Source: CAZAKZ01 sp964485695 (GTDB taxonomy: Bacteria > Planctomycetota > JAFGQW01). From it: DNA of 64,000 nucleotides. This document shows, in pieces, positions 47,395-57,400 of this stretch (positions are counted from its first letter, which is position 1; every line of letters begins with the position of its first letter). The stretch is taken from NCBI GenBank assembly GCA_964485695.1, contig CAZAKZ010000010.1:1-64000 (forward strand). Reading direction: 5' to 3'. The notes under the pieces were generated by a model, which was not told where the DNA came from, did no database searches, and saw only the letters and a program-made list of their open reading frames with translations. A program made the position numbers and the translations under genes.

Positions 47395-49356
47395 GTGGCG
47401 CCTGCACCGACAAATTTGGCCTTCGTGACCGGCAAAAGAAACGTCGCCTGGGTACTTCTCGTCTTCCTGTTGGCGGCCGCGGTCCGGTGCCCGTGTCCGG
47501 AGCTGACCTGGTTCACCCTGGACCAGGCTCGAGACGTCACCCAGGCCCGAACCATCCTGTCCGGCACCCTCGTTCTCGAGGGGCCTGCCGTCGGTCAGAC
47601 CGGCATGCGTCTGGGCCCGCTCTATTATTACGTGGTGGCATTCGGCCTGTGCCTGAGAGACAGCCCGGTGGACGCCGTGTTCTTGCTGGCGCTGCTCAAT
47701 GCCGCGGGCGTGGCCGGCTTCTTCGTCCTCTTTCGACGGATGGTGGGGCAAAAGACGGCGATTCTGGCCGGGCTGATCCTGGCGCTGCATCCCCTTTGCG
47801 TGATCCACGGGCGTGCCTTGTGGAATCCCGCCCTGATCCTGCCGACCACGGCTCTCTACTTTCACGGGCTCTGGCTCTGGGCGAAGGAGCACAGAGCCGG
47901 CGCCGCCGGCTGGCTTCTGGTCGGTGCCGCGCTCATGCTCCAGGCGCATCTCACCACGGCCATTCTGCTTCCGCTGGCCCTCATCGGACTCTTCAGGCGC
48001 GCTCCTCTCCGCGGCCCCGGAGTGGTGGTGGGGGGACTCCTCTGTCTGGTTTTTACCGTGCCCTGGGTTTGGCAGGCCCTCGCCCGGTTCTTCTCCGAAA
48101 CCGGAGACCTCGACCGGGTCTCGGCTCTGTTCCGGTCGCCGGAGACCACGCCACCGGCGCCGTATTGGGTGGGGTTGTTCCGTGCCTTGACCGTGGAGTC
48201 GATTCTCGCCGTGAGGACGCTGTTCGGGGGGAGCGGGTGGAGCAGCATTGTCCAGGCGGGCGGCTACCTGTTCTCCGGGCTGATGGGCCTGGGCGCGATT
48301 GCGTTTCTGGCCGGCCGAGGCGACCGGCGTCTTCACGCTCTTGTGGTCCTTCCGGCCCTTCTGCTCCCCGCCGTGGTTCTGCTCCTGATGCGACAATTCT
48401 CCTACTACTATTACCTGGAGTGCGCGTTTCCCTTTCGAGCTCTTCTCGTAGCCTCGGGTACCTTCTACCTGGCTCGACGCATGCCTGTCTGGATTCCTGG
48501 GGGGCTCCTCGCACTGGGGCTCGGTGTGGGTTTCGTACACCTTCTGGGCGGCTTGTGGCTGGACGCCCGCACCGGGATTCTGAGGGGGCATCTTGAGTCC
48601 CTGGATCTTCGATCCGACCGGGAGGTGAGCCCGATTCCCAACCTCTTTCCCACCCTTGGTTCCAAGAAACGCGTGGGAGAGGCTCTCTATCGCCGCCTCC
48701 ACATCACTCCGGAGCGGTTGAATACCCTTGGGAGGGGCCCCTGGTGGCCGGCGTTTGTGGATGACCGAGGCTTCTGGATCCTGGAGGCCGCCGGGGACGG
48801 CAGTGCAGATCCGTTCGTCCTCCGGCCGGGAATCCATCTCTTCATCGCCCACGACCGGGACCCGTTCCCCGCGCCCCACGATCCTTCCTCCGGCGAAATC
48901 GTCCGGGCCGGATCGTTCACCCTCATTCCCTTCAGGACCGGGATCGATTCCAGGAAGCTGGAGCTCTGCGTGTTCCAGAAGGGCGGGGAAGGAATGTGGG
49001 TCCCCTTCTCCACGGAGTCACTTCCATTCGTGAATTCGGATCCCGACCGGGTCAGGTGGCCTGGTGCCGAAGTAGAGATCCGGGCATCCCTGGTCGTGGA
49101 GATCCCGTCCCCCCGGCGCATCGTCCTCTATTTCCTCACGACCCTGGGTGCCGAGGTGACCGGCATGACCGTGAACGGCAAGCCCCTTGCCCGCACCTTC
49201 CTGTTCGAGCGCCTCGGATGGTGTCTCAGCGGATACCGGTGGGAGCCTCCGTTGCCCGGACGCCACGAAGTCCAGGTCTCTCTCCGGAGTCCTGATGACC
49301 GTAAAGCGCCGATATATTTCGAGCTCTTCGATGTCCGAACCGAGCCGGACCGGTAA
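47395..49356 (+). CDS. Polytopic membrane glycosyltransferase (GT39/PMT-like)
   Basis: A 653-residue protein with a GTG start. About ten hydrophobic segments cover residues 15-400. The first loop has LTWFTLDQARDVTQARTIL, the acidic loop-1 position found in lipid-phosphosugar dependent GT-C enzymes such as PMT, ArnT and related GT39 proteins. GPLYYYVVAFGL and HGRALWNPALILP follow. The last 230 residues are a soluble extracytoplasmic domain. It would transfer a sugar from a polyprenyl carrier to a protein or lipid on the outer face. Possibly the last gene of the plus-strand cluster (175 bp after the giant), ending beside the hairpin array. Confidence 0.75.
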   Translation: MAPAPTNLAFVTGKRNVAWVLLVFLLAAAVRCPCPELTWFTLDQARDVTQARTILSGTLVLEGPAVGQTGMRLGPLYYYVVAFGLCLRDSPVDAVFLLALLNAAGVAGFFVLFRRMVGQKTAILAGLILALHPLCVIHGRALWNPALILPTTALYFHGLWLWAKEHRAGAAGWLLVGAALMLQAHLTTAILLPLALIGLFRRAPLRGPGVVVGGLLCLVFTVPWVWQALARFFSETGDLDRVSALFRSPETTPPAPYWVGLFRALTVESILAVRTLFGGSGWSSIVQAGGYLFSGLMGLGAIAFLAGRGDRRLHALVVLPALLLPAVVLLLMRQFSYYYYLECAFPFRALLVASGTFYLARRMPVWIPGGLLALGLGVGFVHLLGGLWLDARTGILRGHLESLDLRSDREVSPIPNLFPTLGSKKRVGEALYRRLHITPERLNTLGRGPWWPAFVDDRGFWILEAAGDGSADPFVLRPGIHLFIAHDRDPFPAPHDPSSGEIVRAGSFTLIPFRTGIDSRKLELCVFQKGGEGMWVPFSTESLPFVNSDPDRVRWPGAEVEIRASLVVEIPSPRRIVLYFLTTLGAEVTGMTVNGKPLARTFLFERLGWCLSGYRWEPPLPGRHEVQVSLRSPDDRKAPIYFELFDVRTEPDR

Positions 49357-49402
49357 CAGCGCGGTACCGGCCTGCGGATCCCAAGGGCGGGAGAGTCATC
49401 CA

Positions 49403-49642
49403 CCACCCGCATAGCGGGTGGCTTGAGGAAGCCCCCTCGAAGGGGGCTCCCGGTGCACACCGCCGGGCACACACCGGATTTCATCCGCCTTGAACGAGTC
49501 AAATCGGACTCGTTCAGGCCGGATGAAGTGCTTCATGGCGGGTGAATGAGCCTGTTTTGACTCCTTCACCCTTGATGAAATCGGGCAGGAGTTGGGCGCC
49601 GGATCGGTGGAACCTCTTCGGGTCCACGCCCAGAGGGCGTGG
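49403..49642. mobile_element. Array of five hairpins, probable IS200/IS605-related non-autonomous element
   Basis: Between two converging genes lie five hairpins. Three have perfect 8-bp stems with 3-base loops: 49403-49421 (CCACCCGC-ATA-GCGGGTGG), 49430-49448 (AGCCCCCT-CGA-AGGGGGCT) and 49624-49642 (CCACGCCC-AGA-GGGCGTGG). One long hairpin spans 49478-49529 (23-bp arms, three mismatches, 6-base loop). One is nested at 49532-49579 (TTCAT/ATGAA plus GGGTGAA/TTCACCC). Subterminal hairpins at both ends and no open frame inside fit a palindrome-associated element mobilised by a Y1 transposase (inference). It may also act as a two-way terminator. Confidence 0.55.
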
Positions 49643-49660
49643 TATTAGGATCGAATAAAC

Positions 49661-51934
49661 TCAAGAAATCTCTCTGGACGCCTCCGGCCGGAGGGGAATG
49701 GAGAGGGTGAACCGTGTCCACTTGCCCACCTCGCTGGCCACCCGGATCTCGGAACCCAGGCGATTTGCGATGTCGTGGACGATGGCCAGCCCGAGGCCCG
49801 TGCCCTTGCCCACGGGCTTGCTGGTGTGGAAGAGATCAAAGATCTTGCCGAGTTCTTCATGGGGGATACCGACGCCGTTGTCCTGGATGGAGACCTCGAC
49901 ACAATCCTTCACCCTGGCGGTCTGCAGGGTGATGACTCCCTGAACACCCTTCTTCTCGTCGATGGCGTCGGTGGCGTTCTTGAGCAGGTTCACGAAGATC
50001 TGCTGGAGGAGCATGGGATCGGATTCGGGCCGGGGCATTGCCTCCTGGTAATCACGGCAGATGTCGATATCCAGGAGCTTGATTTCCGCCGTCAGGAGGT
50101 TGAGGGACTCCTCCAGCAGATCGGTCAGGTCGACCGCAGTGCGGCCTGACCTGGATTTCCGGGCAAAGCCCAGCAAGCTGTGGGTGATGTTGGTGCAGCG
50201 CTTGATCTGGAAGCGCATCCTTGTGATGACCTTTTCCAGTATGTCCTTGCTGGCTGATTGCAGATTCTCGACTTCGTCTTCGAGGGTGTCTTCCAACACC
50301 CCGGAAATGGTCTCCAACACCGCCAGGGGATTGTTGATCTCGTGGGCCACGCCGGCGGCCATCTTGCCGATGGCGGCCAGGCGCTCGGACCGGACGAGAT
50401 CGTCCTTCAGTTTCATCCGGGTGGTGATGTCGCGGCAGATTCCCACCACTTCCTTGGGATTTCCACTCGGGTCGTTGACGGTGGTCAGGGAGACGTTGCA
50501 GATGGCCTTCTCACCGTCCCGGCGGAGCAATTCCATCTCGTACTGGAGGGCGTGGCCATCGGCGAGGGCTTGGTTGAATAGCTCCTGGAACTCTTCCGGC
50601 CTGGAACAGAGTTGGAGCGCTGGAGTACCTGCCACCTCGTCGTGAGAGTGGCCCAGAATCCTTTCTGCTTCGGGATTGACGAAGGTCACCCGGCCTTCGG
50701 TGTCAGTCATGAAGATCAGGTCACGGCTGTTTTCCAGAACCTCGTGGAGCTCCATCTGGGTTTCGCTGAGCTCCTCGCTGCGCCGCAGCAGCTGGCGTTC
50801 GCTCTCGCGAAGCTCGGTGATGTCCTCGATGAGGCCGAACACCCCGATGGTTTCCTCGTCCTTCCGGACCGGAAACAGGGTGGCGCTGAAGTACATGTCC
50901 CGGTCCTGGACGGGCATGACGCCTTCGCCGCGCACCGTCTTTCCGGTCTGAAGGGCGGTTCGCTCCCAGTTCTGGAACTGCCGCGCGGCCTCTTCCGGGA
51001 ACACGGCAAAGCCGGTCTGGCCGATGACCTCGTTTTCTCGCAGCCCGAGGGTTTCCAGGGCGTGCCTGTTGATGACCCGGAAGCGGAGGTTGACGCCTTT
51101 CATGAAAATGAACAGCGGGGCCGTATCGATGAACTGGTTCAGCCGCGCCCGGGTTTCCTTGAGCTTCTCTTCGGTATCCACCCGCTGGGTGATGTCCATC
51201 ACGGTCTCGACGACGCCGAGGACGTTTCCTTGCTCGTCCCGGATCGGAGCGGCACGCACCGTGGCAAAGTGCTCACCGCCCTCGTCATCCACCCGGCTGA
51301 CCACCGTGTAGACGTCGCGGCCGGCCTTGAGCGTTTCACTGTGAGGGCATCCACCGACAGCGATGTCGCACCCGGGCCGGGATTTCTGCTCGATGTCGTA
51401 GCAGTACTCTCCGATGACGGAGTCCAGGGAAAGGTCATTGGCCTTCAGGAACGTGCGGTTGGCGAGCTCGACATGGTAATCATTGCCGATGACCAGGATC
51501 TCGAAGGGTAGGCTGTCCAGGATGTGCTGGAGGCGATTGCGCTCGGCCAGGACGCGTTGCTCGGTCTTGTGGGTGAGGCGCTTGCCCTCCTCGGCCAGCG
51601 CGAAGAGGTCCCAGAAGAACTGCGAGGCGTAGTGGTCGATGAAATGAGCGCCGGTGGGAAGGGCGCGGAAGATCTCGTCGCGAATGTCGTTCCGGCCTGT
51701 CAGCTCGACCACCAGGTCGATGTCGTCCCTCTCGATCAACTCGTGATAATCGGTGACGACGGTCTCGATGCCAATTTCGCGGGCGTATCGGAGTCCGGGG
51801 GCGTCTGGATCGGGGTCGGCCACTCCCATGACCATCAGGCCGAAGCGCTGCGGGTCCGCCTGGATCATGGTCAACAGCTCGTGGCAGGCCCGGCCTCCTC
51901 CGACCAGAGCAACGCGTGTTTTACTCCAGATCAT
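49661..51934 (-). CDS. Soluble PAS histidine kinase with N-terminal Rossmann domain
   Basis: A 757-residue protein with no membrane segment. Residues 1-120 form a Rossmann-type nucleotide-binding domain resembling the Gfo/Idh/MocA or homoserine dehydrogenase N-terminus (RVALVGGGRACHEL, DDIDLVVELTGRNDIRDEIF). Three PAS domains follow (about 140-255, 270-390, 405-520), with short coiled coils (ELRESERQLLRRSEELSETQ). The HisKA His lies near 530 in AAGVAHEINNPLA, then the ATPase N-box VNLLKNATDAI, G1 box DNGVGIP and G2 box GTGLGLAIV. The start is set at 51934 (MIWSKT), 14 bp inside the response regulator gene, so the two are translationally coupled. It may sense NAD(P)H, redox or metabolite state (inference). 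Confidence 0.85.
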   Translation of the reverse strand: MIWSKTRVALVGGGRACHELLTMIQADPQRFGLMVMGVADPDPDAPGLRYAREIGIETVVTDYHELIERDDIDLVVELTGRNDIRDEIFRALPTGAHFIDHYASQFFWDLFALAEEGKRLTHKTEQRVLAERNRLQHILDSLPFEILVIGNDYHVELANRTFLKANDLSLDSVIGEYCYDIEQKSRPGCDIAVGGCPHSETLKAGRDVYTVVSRVDDEGGEHFATVRAAPIRDEQGNVLGVVETVMDITQRVDTEEKLKETRARLNQFIDTAPLFIFMKGVNLRFRVINRHALETLGLRENEVIGQTGFAVFPEEAARQFQNWERTALQTGKTVRGEGVMPVQDRDMYFSATLFPVRKDEETIGVFGLIEDITELRESERQLLRRSEELSETQMELHEVLENSRDLIFMTDTEGRVTFVNPEAERILGHSHDEVAGTPALQLCSRPEEFQELFNQALADGHALQYEMELLRRDGEKAICNVSLTTVNDPSGNPKEVVGICRDITTRMKLKDDLVRSERLAAIGKMAAGVAHEINNPLAVLETISGVLEDTLEDEVENLQSASKDILEKVITRMRFQIKRCTNITHSLLGFARKSRSGRTAVDLTDLLEESLNLLTAEIKLLDIDICRDYQEAMPRPESDPMLLQQIFVNLLKNATDAIDEKKGVQGVITLQTARVKDCVEVSIQDNGVGIPHEELGKIFDLFHTSKPVGKGTGLGLAIVHDIANRLGSEIRVASEVGKWTRFTLSIPLRPEASREIS

Positions 51935-52421
51935 ACTTCCTGCGTAGCTCTTCGGTGGCATTGATGATTTCTCGAGACGAGCCGCCGCTCTTGATTATCT
52001 TGTCGAGCTCCTCCTTGAATCGGGTTGTGAGCTGGGCTTCTTTGTGCTCGTAGGCATTCTGGATCTGCTGGAGTAGCTCTTCGTAGTCGTACGGCTTGAT
52101 GAGGTAACTGAAGGCGTGAAGCCTGCCGGCTTCCAGAGCCGACTCGTGGGTGCCGTGACCCGTGAGCATGATGGCTTCCATGAAGGGCTGCATCTTCCGG
52201 ATCGACTCCAGGACCTGGATCCCGTCCATCTGGGGCATCTTCAGGTCGAGGATGGCGACGTCGAACTTCTGGTGCTGGACGGCTTCCAGGGCCTCGGGGC
52301 CGGAGGTGGTGGCTGCCACCGTATATCCACGTTTCAAAAGCCTGTGGGCGAGAAAGGTGACCAGGTCCTCTTCGTCGTCCACGAGCAGGATGCGTATGGG
52401 ATTTTTTGCTGCTTGTTCCAT
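51921..52421 (-). CDS. Response regulator (CheY-like receiver, short C-terminus)
   Basis: A 166-residue protein. The receiver domain fills residues 8-130: LLVDDEEDLVTFLAHRLLKR with the acidic pair, the phosphoacceptor Asp in FDVAILDLKMPQMDG near 58, MLTGHGT, and the Lys in YLIKPYDYEEL near 108. The last 35 residues are helical (LTTRFKEELDKIIKSGG) and too short for a known output domain, so it works by protein contact or phosphotransfer. Partner of the overlapping histidine kinase. Confidence 0.92.
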   Translation of the reverse strand: MEQAAKNPIRILLVDDEEDLVTFLAHRLLKRGYTVAATTSGPEALEAVQHQKFDVAILDLKMPQMDGIQVLESIRKMQPFMEAIMLTGHGTHESALEAGRLHAFSYLIKPYDYEELLQQIQNAYEHKEAQLTTRFKEELDKIIKSGGSSREIINATEELRRKYDLE

Positions 52422-52446
52422 GGATCGATGTTCTTACCTTAATTTA

Positions 52447-52473
52447 TCGACCTCCCGTGCCGCGGGAGGTCGA
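52447..52473. other. Hairpin between symporter and response regulator genes
   Basis: TCGACCTCCCG (52447-52457) pairs with CGGGAGGTCGA (52463-52473) in a perfect 11-bp stem with a 5-base loop. It lies in the 143-bp gap after the symporter stop on the minus strand. No T-run follows, so a terminator is uncertain; it may limit read-through into the two-component genes. Confidence 0.45.
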
Positions 52474-52564
52474 CCGATGAAGACATACATAAATGTCGTC
52501 GTGCATCGGCGTTTTGTCAAGAACCGAAGCACGGCCACGGTCGACTCGGGTAACGGGGTCCGGG

Positions 52565-54175
52565 CTACCGAGTACCGCTTTCCAGGACAGAACGGGCGGT
52601 TTCAGTGATCCCTTCGGGGAATCCGACGATGCTGAATATTCCCATGAATCCGATGATCCACACCACCACCATGGACAGGATCCAGAGCAGGAAGCCGTAC
52701 TTCACGAAATCCATGGGGTGGATCATCCGCTTTCCGGAATCCGGGTAGACGCCGAGGCCGTAGACGATGGCATTGTTCGGAGTGCCGACGATGAGGAAAT
52801 GGGCGAATGAAGTCGCAAAGGCCACGCCCAGTCCCACGGCCCAGGGCTCGCCTTCCACGCCGGTCATGATCCCCATGGGTATGACAATGGGGCCGAGAAG
52901 CGCGGTCGTCCCGGCATCGGACATGAAGTTGGTCATCAGGCCGGAGAGGCCAGACATACCGATCCACAGGCCCAGCCCCTGACTCATGCCTACCGCACTG
53001 AGGATCTCCAGGAAGCTCTGGGCCAGCCATAGCGCCGCACCGCTTTCCTTGAGGAGTGCGCCAAGGGTCAGCGCACCGCAGTACATGAACCATGCGTCCC
53101 AGGATATTCCCTTGAGGATCGTGTTCCACTTCGTGGTTCTGAACACCACGGGAATCAGGAGGGCCAGCAAGGAGGGGCCGCCGAGGCCGAGTTCCTCCCC
53201 GCCCACGATCCACAGGCCCAGGATCAGGAGCAGCATCCCGAAGGTGACGTATTCCGGATATGTCATCTTGCCCATCTTCCGGGTCTCGTCCTTGATGGAC
53301 TGGAGCCCCGGGGTGAGGTCTCTGGTCTTGATCTTGCGGCCGAACAGCACCAGCATGTAGACGGCGACGATGATGGCGAGGATCGGCACCATGGGCAGAC
53401 CGTATTTCATCCAGGTGAAGAAGCTCATGGGCACGTCGTATTCGCTCCAGAACCCCATCATGATCACATTTCGCCCTCCCGCTGCGGGAGAACCGACGCC
53501 GCCGACATTCAGGGCGAAGCACAGGGTAAACAGGAGGAATTTTGCCAGGGCAGGATCATGCACAAGCTGTCCCGGCGGGCTCTTGGCCTTCACGGCACCG
53601 AAATAGACGGCCGCCATGACCGGAGTCATGAACGCACACATGGCGTGGGCCGAGATGAAGGAGCCCACGACGGACATGCTGATACACAGCACGAAGACCG
53701 GGACCATGAATCCCCTGGTCCAGCCCAGGAGCCAAACGGCCAGGCGCTTGTGAAGCCCGACTCCCACCACAGCTACACCCATGGCCAGAACGCCCAGCAG
53801 AAACATGGGAGCGTCACCGGCAAAGGTCTTGCCGATCATCTGTCTGGGAAGCAAGTGGAGGAAATAGGCGAGCAAGGGCATCAAGATGCCGGTGAGTCCG
53901 ATGGGGATCGCCTCGGTAGCGAAGAAGATGATCGCCATGGGAATGATGCCCAGCACGATCATGGTCTTTCGCGCCGCTTCCGCAGGGGAGTGCGCGACTT
54001 CCCACTTCATCATCTTTTCGGCGAAACCGAACTTCGTCACGGTGTCGACCAGCGATTGGGGCGTGGGCAGGACAAATCCGATCAGAATGAAGATGCAGAC
54101 TCCGATGCAGAGCCAAAGCGTCTTGTTGGACAGGATCCCGCCGCCGTTCGTTTCGTGTTCAAGGTCGTGGCTCAT
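52565..54175 (-). CDS. SLC13/DASS family sodium:anion symporter
   Basis: This 536-residue integral membrane protein has about 11-12 hydrophobic segments. DASS proteins take up di- or tricarboxylates or sulfate with sodium. Family signs include ITEAIPIG-like FATEAIPIGLTGILMPLLA, GVGSPAAGGRNVIMMGF in the first half and FLIVGTPNNAIVYGLGVYP in the second, matching the two inverted repeats that carry substrate and Na+ motifs. I take the ATG at 54175 (MSHDLEHE). A GTG at 54184 lies right on the ribosome-binding site. It lies directly upstream of the two-component pair, which may report on its substrate (inference). Confidence 0.9.
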   Translation of the reverse strand: MSHDLEHETNGGGILSNKTLWLCIGVCIFILIGFVLPTPQSLVDTVTKFGFAEKMMKWEVAHSPAEAARKTMIVLGIIPMAIIFFATEAIPIGLTGILMPLLAYFLHLLPRQMIGKTFAGDAPMFLLGVLAMGVAVVGVGLHKRLAVWLLGWTRGFMVPVFVLCISMSVVGSFISAHAMCAFMTPVMAAVYFGAVKAKSPPGQLVHDPALAKFLLFTLCFALNVGGVGSPAAGGRNVIMMGFWSEYDVPMSFFTWMKYGLPMVPILAIIVAVYMLVLFGRKIKTRDLTPGLQSIKDETRKMGKMTYPEYVTFGMLLLILGLWIVGGEELGLGGPSLLALLIPVVFRTTKWNTILKGISWDAWFMYCGALTLGALLKESGAALWLAQSFLEILSAVGMSQGLGLWIGMSGLSGLMTNFMSDAGTTALLGPIVIPMGIMTGVEGEPWAVGLGVAFATSFAHFLIVGTPNNAIVYGLGVYPDSGKRMIHPMDFVKYGFLLWILSMVVVWIIGFMGIFSIVGFPEGITETARSVLESGTR

Positions 54176-54404
54176 CAGGAACACTTCTCCTCGGGTTCGA
54201 TTACCGGCAGTTCATCACCCGGGTGGATGGCCCGACAGTGTGCCGGGTGCACAATATTTCCACCAGACCTGGGTCATTTCCAGGAAAACCCATCCACGAG
54301 AGGGAGCGAGGCGTATCGAAATGGACAGGCGCTCTCAACATGCTTCAAAATAACAAGTTACAGAGATCTCCAGGTCGATTGTGAAGGTTTTTTTTCATCC
54401 GAGA
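54176..54404. other. Intergenic spacer, 229 bp
   Basis: Leader of the symporter gene and 3' flank of the BNR gene, both minus strand. It has a run of eight T (plus strand) near 54388-54395, not preceded by a hairpin. No promoter was picked with confidence. Confidence 0.35.
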
Positions 54405-57400
54405 TTATCTCGACTCCCGCTTCCACTTCGGCATGCGCCCGGGCGTCCACGGCGCGCCGGCTCTGTCCAGCTTGTCCTCAAGGGCCTTCAGGTCCTTCTG
54501 CACGAGGATCTTCACCTCGGCCAGCACCTTCTCGAAACCCCGGGCCGCGATGTCGTACGCATTGCGCTGGGTTTGGGTGGGCGCGCAGTTCCAGTTACCG
54601 GCCAGGGCCCGGCGCACCCGGTTCATGAGAGAGGGAGGGGTGGGCTCGAAGTGGCGCTTGATGATGGAGTCTCCGTACATGATCCTCCGGATCTTCTCGA
54701 TACGTTTCTCGAGGCCCCGGGCCTCCGCCTCGAGGGCCTTATCGAGGTGCGGATGGGTCTTGAGGACCTGGAGGATGAGCTTGACGCGGTTGGTTGCATC
54801 CCGGATCACCTCGCCCGTGCCCAGTACGGCGCCCTGGAGACGGCCCGCCTTCTGCATGTATGCAAGCCATACCTCACGATCGGGCGCCGGGAGGCTTCCG
54901 CTACCGAGGGGCGTCACCTCGAACGTCCTCGCCTCGGCCAGCGGCTTCACCTTGCCGTCGACCTTGAGGGTCATGTGCACGCAGTACGTTCCCGGAACCG
55001 CCATGAGGCCGCCCCTCGAGGCGCGGAGGGATGCCGGCCTCTGGGACGGCAGGCGGAGATCCCACGCTACCCTGTGGATGCCCTTGGACGCTGGGGCCTT
55101 GATCCGCCGGATCCGGTTTCCATCCCGGTCGGTGATGGTGAGGAGAACCGCGGGGCTCTCTTCCTTCGCCTCGGCCCGCAACGCCTCCCAGGTCGGATAC
55201 TCTACGACGCCGCCCTTCTTCTTGGCCTTCTTCTCCTTCTCTTTACGCTTCTGCTTCCGGGTCTTGGGCCCCTCCTTCAGGTAGTAGGTGAACACGGCTC
55301 CGAAGGGCGGGTTGGGCGCCGTGTAGAAGGCGTGGCCCTGAGAGGCCTTTTTCCCGCCGCCCAGCCGCCTTGTCTGGGTGTAGATCCAGGTCCGCTTCAC
55401 CGGGAACATCACGGCCTCCCTGTCCAGGAGCTCGGGCGTCAAGTGGCGAAGCGGGGTGTAGTCGTCCAGGATGTAGAAGCCGCGGCCGAAGGTGCCGCAC
55501 GCCAGGTCGTTCTCCCGGCGCTGGATCTCGATGTCCCGCACCGCGATGGTCGGGATGCCGCTCTTCAGCCGAACCCAGTGCTTGCCCCCGTCCACCGTGA
55601 AGAAGACACCGAACTCGGTGCCGGCGAACAGGAGATTCTCGTTCACGTGGTCCTGGGCCACGGCCCACACCGGTCCCCGCACGGGGAGGTCGCCGTGGAT
55701 CGGAATCCAGGTCTTACCCTGGTCCGTGCTCTTTGAGATGTAAGGCTTGAAGTCACCCATCTTGTGGTTGTTGAAGCAGGCGAACACGGTGTCTGCGTCG
55801 TGGACCGAAGCCTCCAGGTCCGAGACGTAGGTGCGGTCGGGCACGCCCTCGATGGACTCGATCTTTCGCCAGGTCCTTCCTCCGTCTTCGGTGACCTGGA
55901 TCAGGCCGTCGTCGGCGCCGGTATACAGGAGGCCTTCCTTCCGGGGCGATTCCGTGAGCGACACGAGGGTGCCGTAGAAAGACGTGGACCGGTTCTTGGC
56001 CACGGCGTCCACGCCCCATACCCGGCCCATGACCTCGAGCTTGTTGCGGTCAATGCGCCGGGTCAGGTCCGGACTCACCGCGCGCCAGGAGTCTCCCCGG
56101 TCGTCGCTGCGCATGAGTCTGTTGGCGCCGAAGTAGAGGCGGGTGTGAGAATGGGGGCTGATCAGGAGCGCCGAATCCCAGTTGAAGCGCAAGGCCTCCT
56201 CGCCCTCGCCCGGCTGGGGCTGGATGTTGGTGAGTGAGCCGTTCTTCCGGTCGAAGCGGCGCAGTCCGCCGTACTGATACTGGGAGTAGACGATGTTGGG
56301 GTCCTCCGGATCCACCTGCGGCTCGAATCCGTCGCCGCCCACGGTGATGAACCAGTCGGCATTGGTGATGCCGTGGGAGGACATCGTCCGCGAGGGGCCG
56401 CCCTGAGTGTTGTTGTCCTGGGTGCCGCCGTAGACGTTGTAGAAGGGCAGCGCGTTGTCCACGCACAGCTTGTAGAACTGGGTCACCGGCAGGTTGGCCT
56501 TGAAGTCCCACGTCTTGCCCCGGTCGAAGCTCTCGTAGACCCCGCCGTCGCAGCCGGCCAGCAGGTAGTCGGGATCGTCGGCATCGAAGGCCAGGGCGTG
56601 GTCGTCCACGTGCTTGTACGCCCGGCCCACGTTCTTGAATGTCTTGCCGCCGTCGTCGGTGACCTTCATGAGGGTGTCCAGGGAATAGACGCGGTCGAAG
56701 ACGTTAGGATCGGCGAAGATCTCCTGGTAATACTGGGGGCTGGTGCTGATGTAGCTGCTCCGCTTGGACCAGGTCCGCCCCGCGTCGGCCGAGCGGTAAA
56801 AGCCGCTGCCTTTCCCCGCCGCCTCGACGAGGGCGTAGACCACGTCGGGTTTCATGGGGGAGATGGCCAGACCGATACGGCCCACGTCGCCGCCCGGAAG
56901 GCCCTTCCGGAGCTTCTTCCAGGTCTCCCCGCCGTCCACGGTCTTGTAGACGGCCGACTCGGGGCCGCCGTCGATGAGGGTCCACACGTGGCGGCGCCGC
57001 TGGTACGAGGCTGCGTAGAGAACCTCGGAGTCCCGGGGATCGAAGACCACGTCGGTGACGCCGGTGTTCTCGCTGATCTCGAGAACCCGCTTCCACGTTG
57101 TGCCTCCGTCCGTGGTCTTGTAGAGGCCGCGGTCGCCGCCGGGCGCCCACAGGGGTCCCTGAGCCGCCACGTAGACCACGTCGGAATCCATGGGGTCCAC
57201 GAGGATCTTGCCGATGTGCTCGGATTCTTTGAGGCCCACGTTCTTCCAGGACCGGCCGTCATCCACGGATTTATAGACGCCGTCGCCGAAGCCGACGCTC
57301 CGCTGGCTGTTGTTCTCGCCGGTGCCCACCCACACGATGTGGGGATTGTTCGGATCGATGGCCACGCAGCCGATGGAGTAGGAGCCCTGGCCGTCGAAGA

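Noticed and set aside
47326..48879. 517-codon frame antisense to the membrane glycosyltransferase
   Set aside because: It is rich in Gln, Glu, Arg and Gly with no fold-like pattern, while the plus strand shows clear membrane segments.
49478..49529. CRISPR repeat or tRNA-like structure
   Set aside because: Only a single hairpin copy exists with no regular spacers, and it has no tRNA arms or conserved T-loop.
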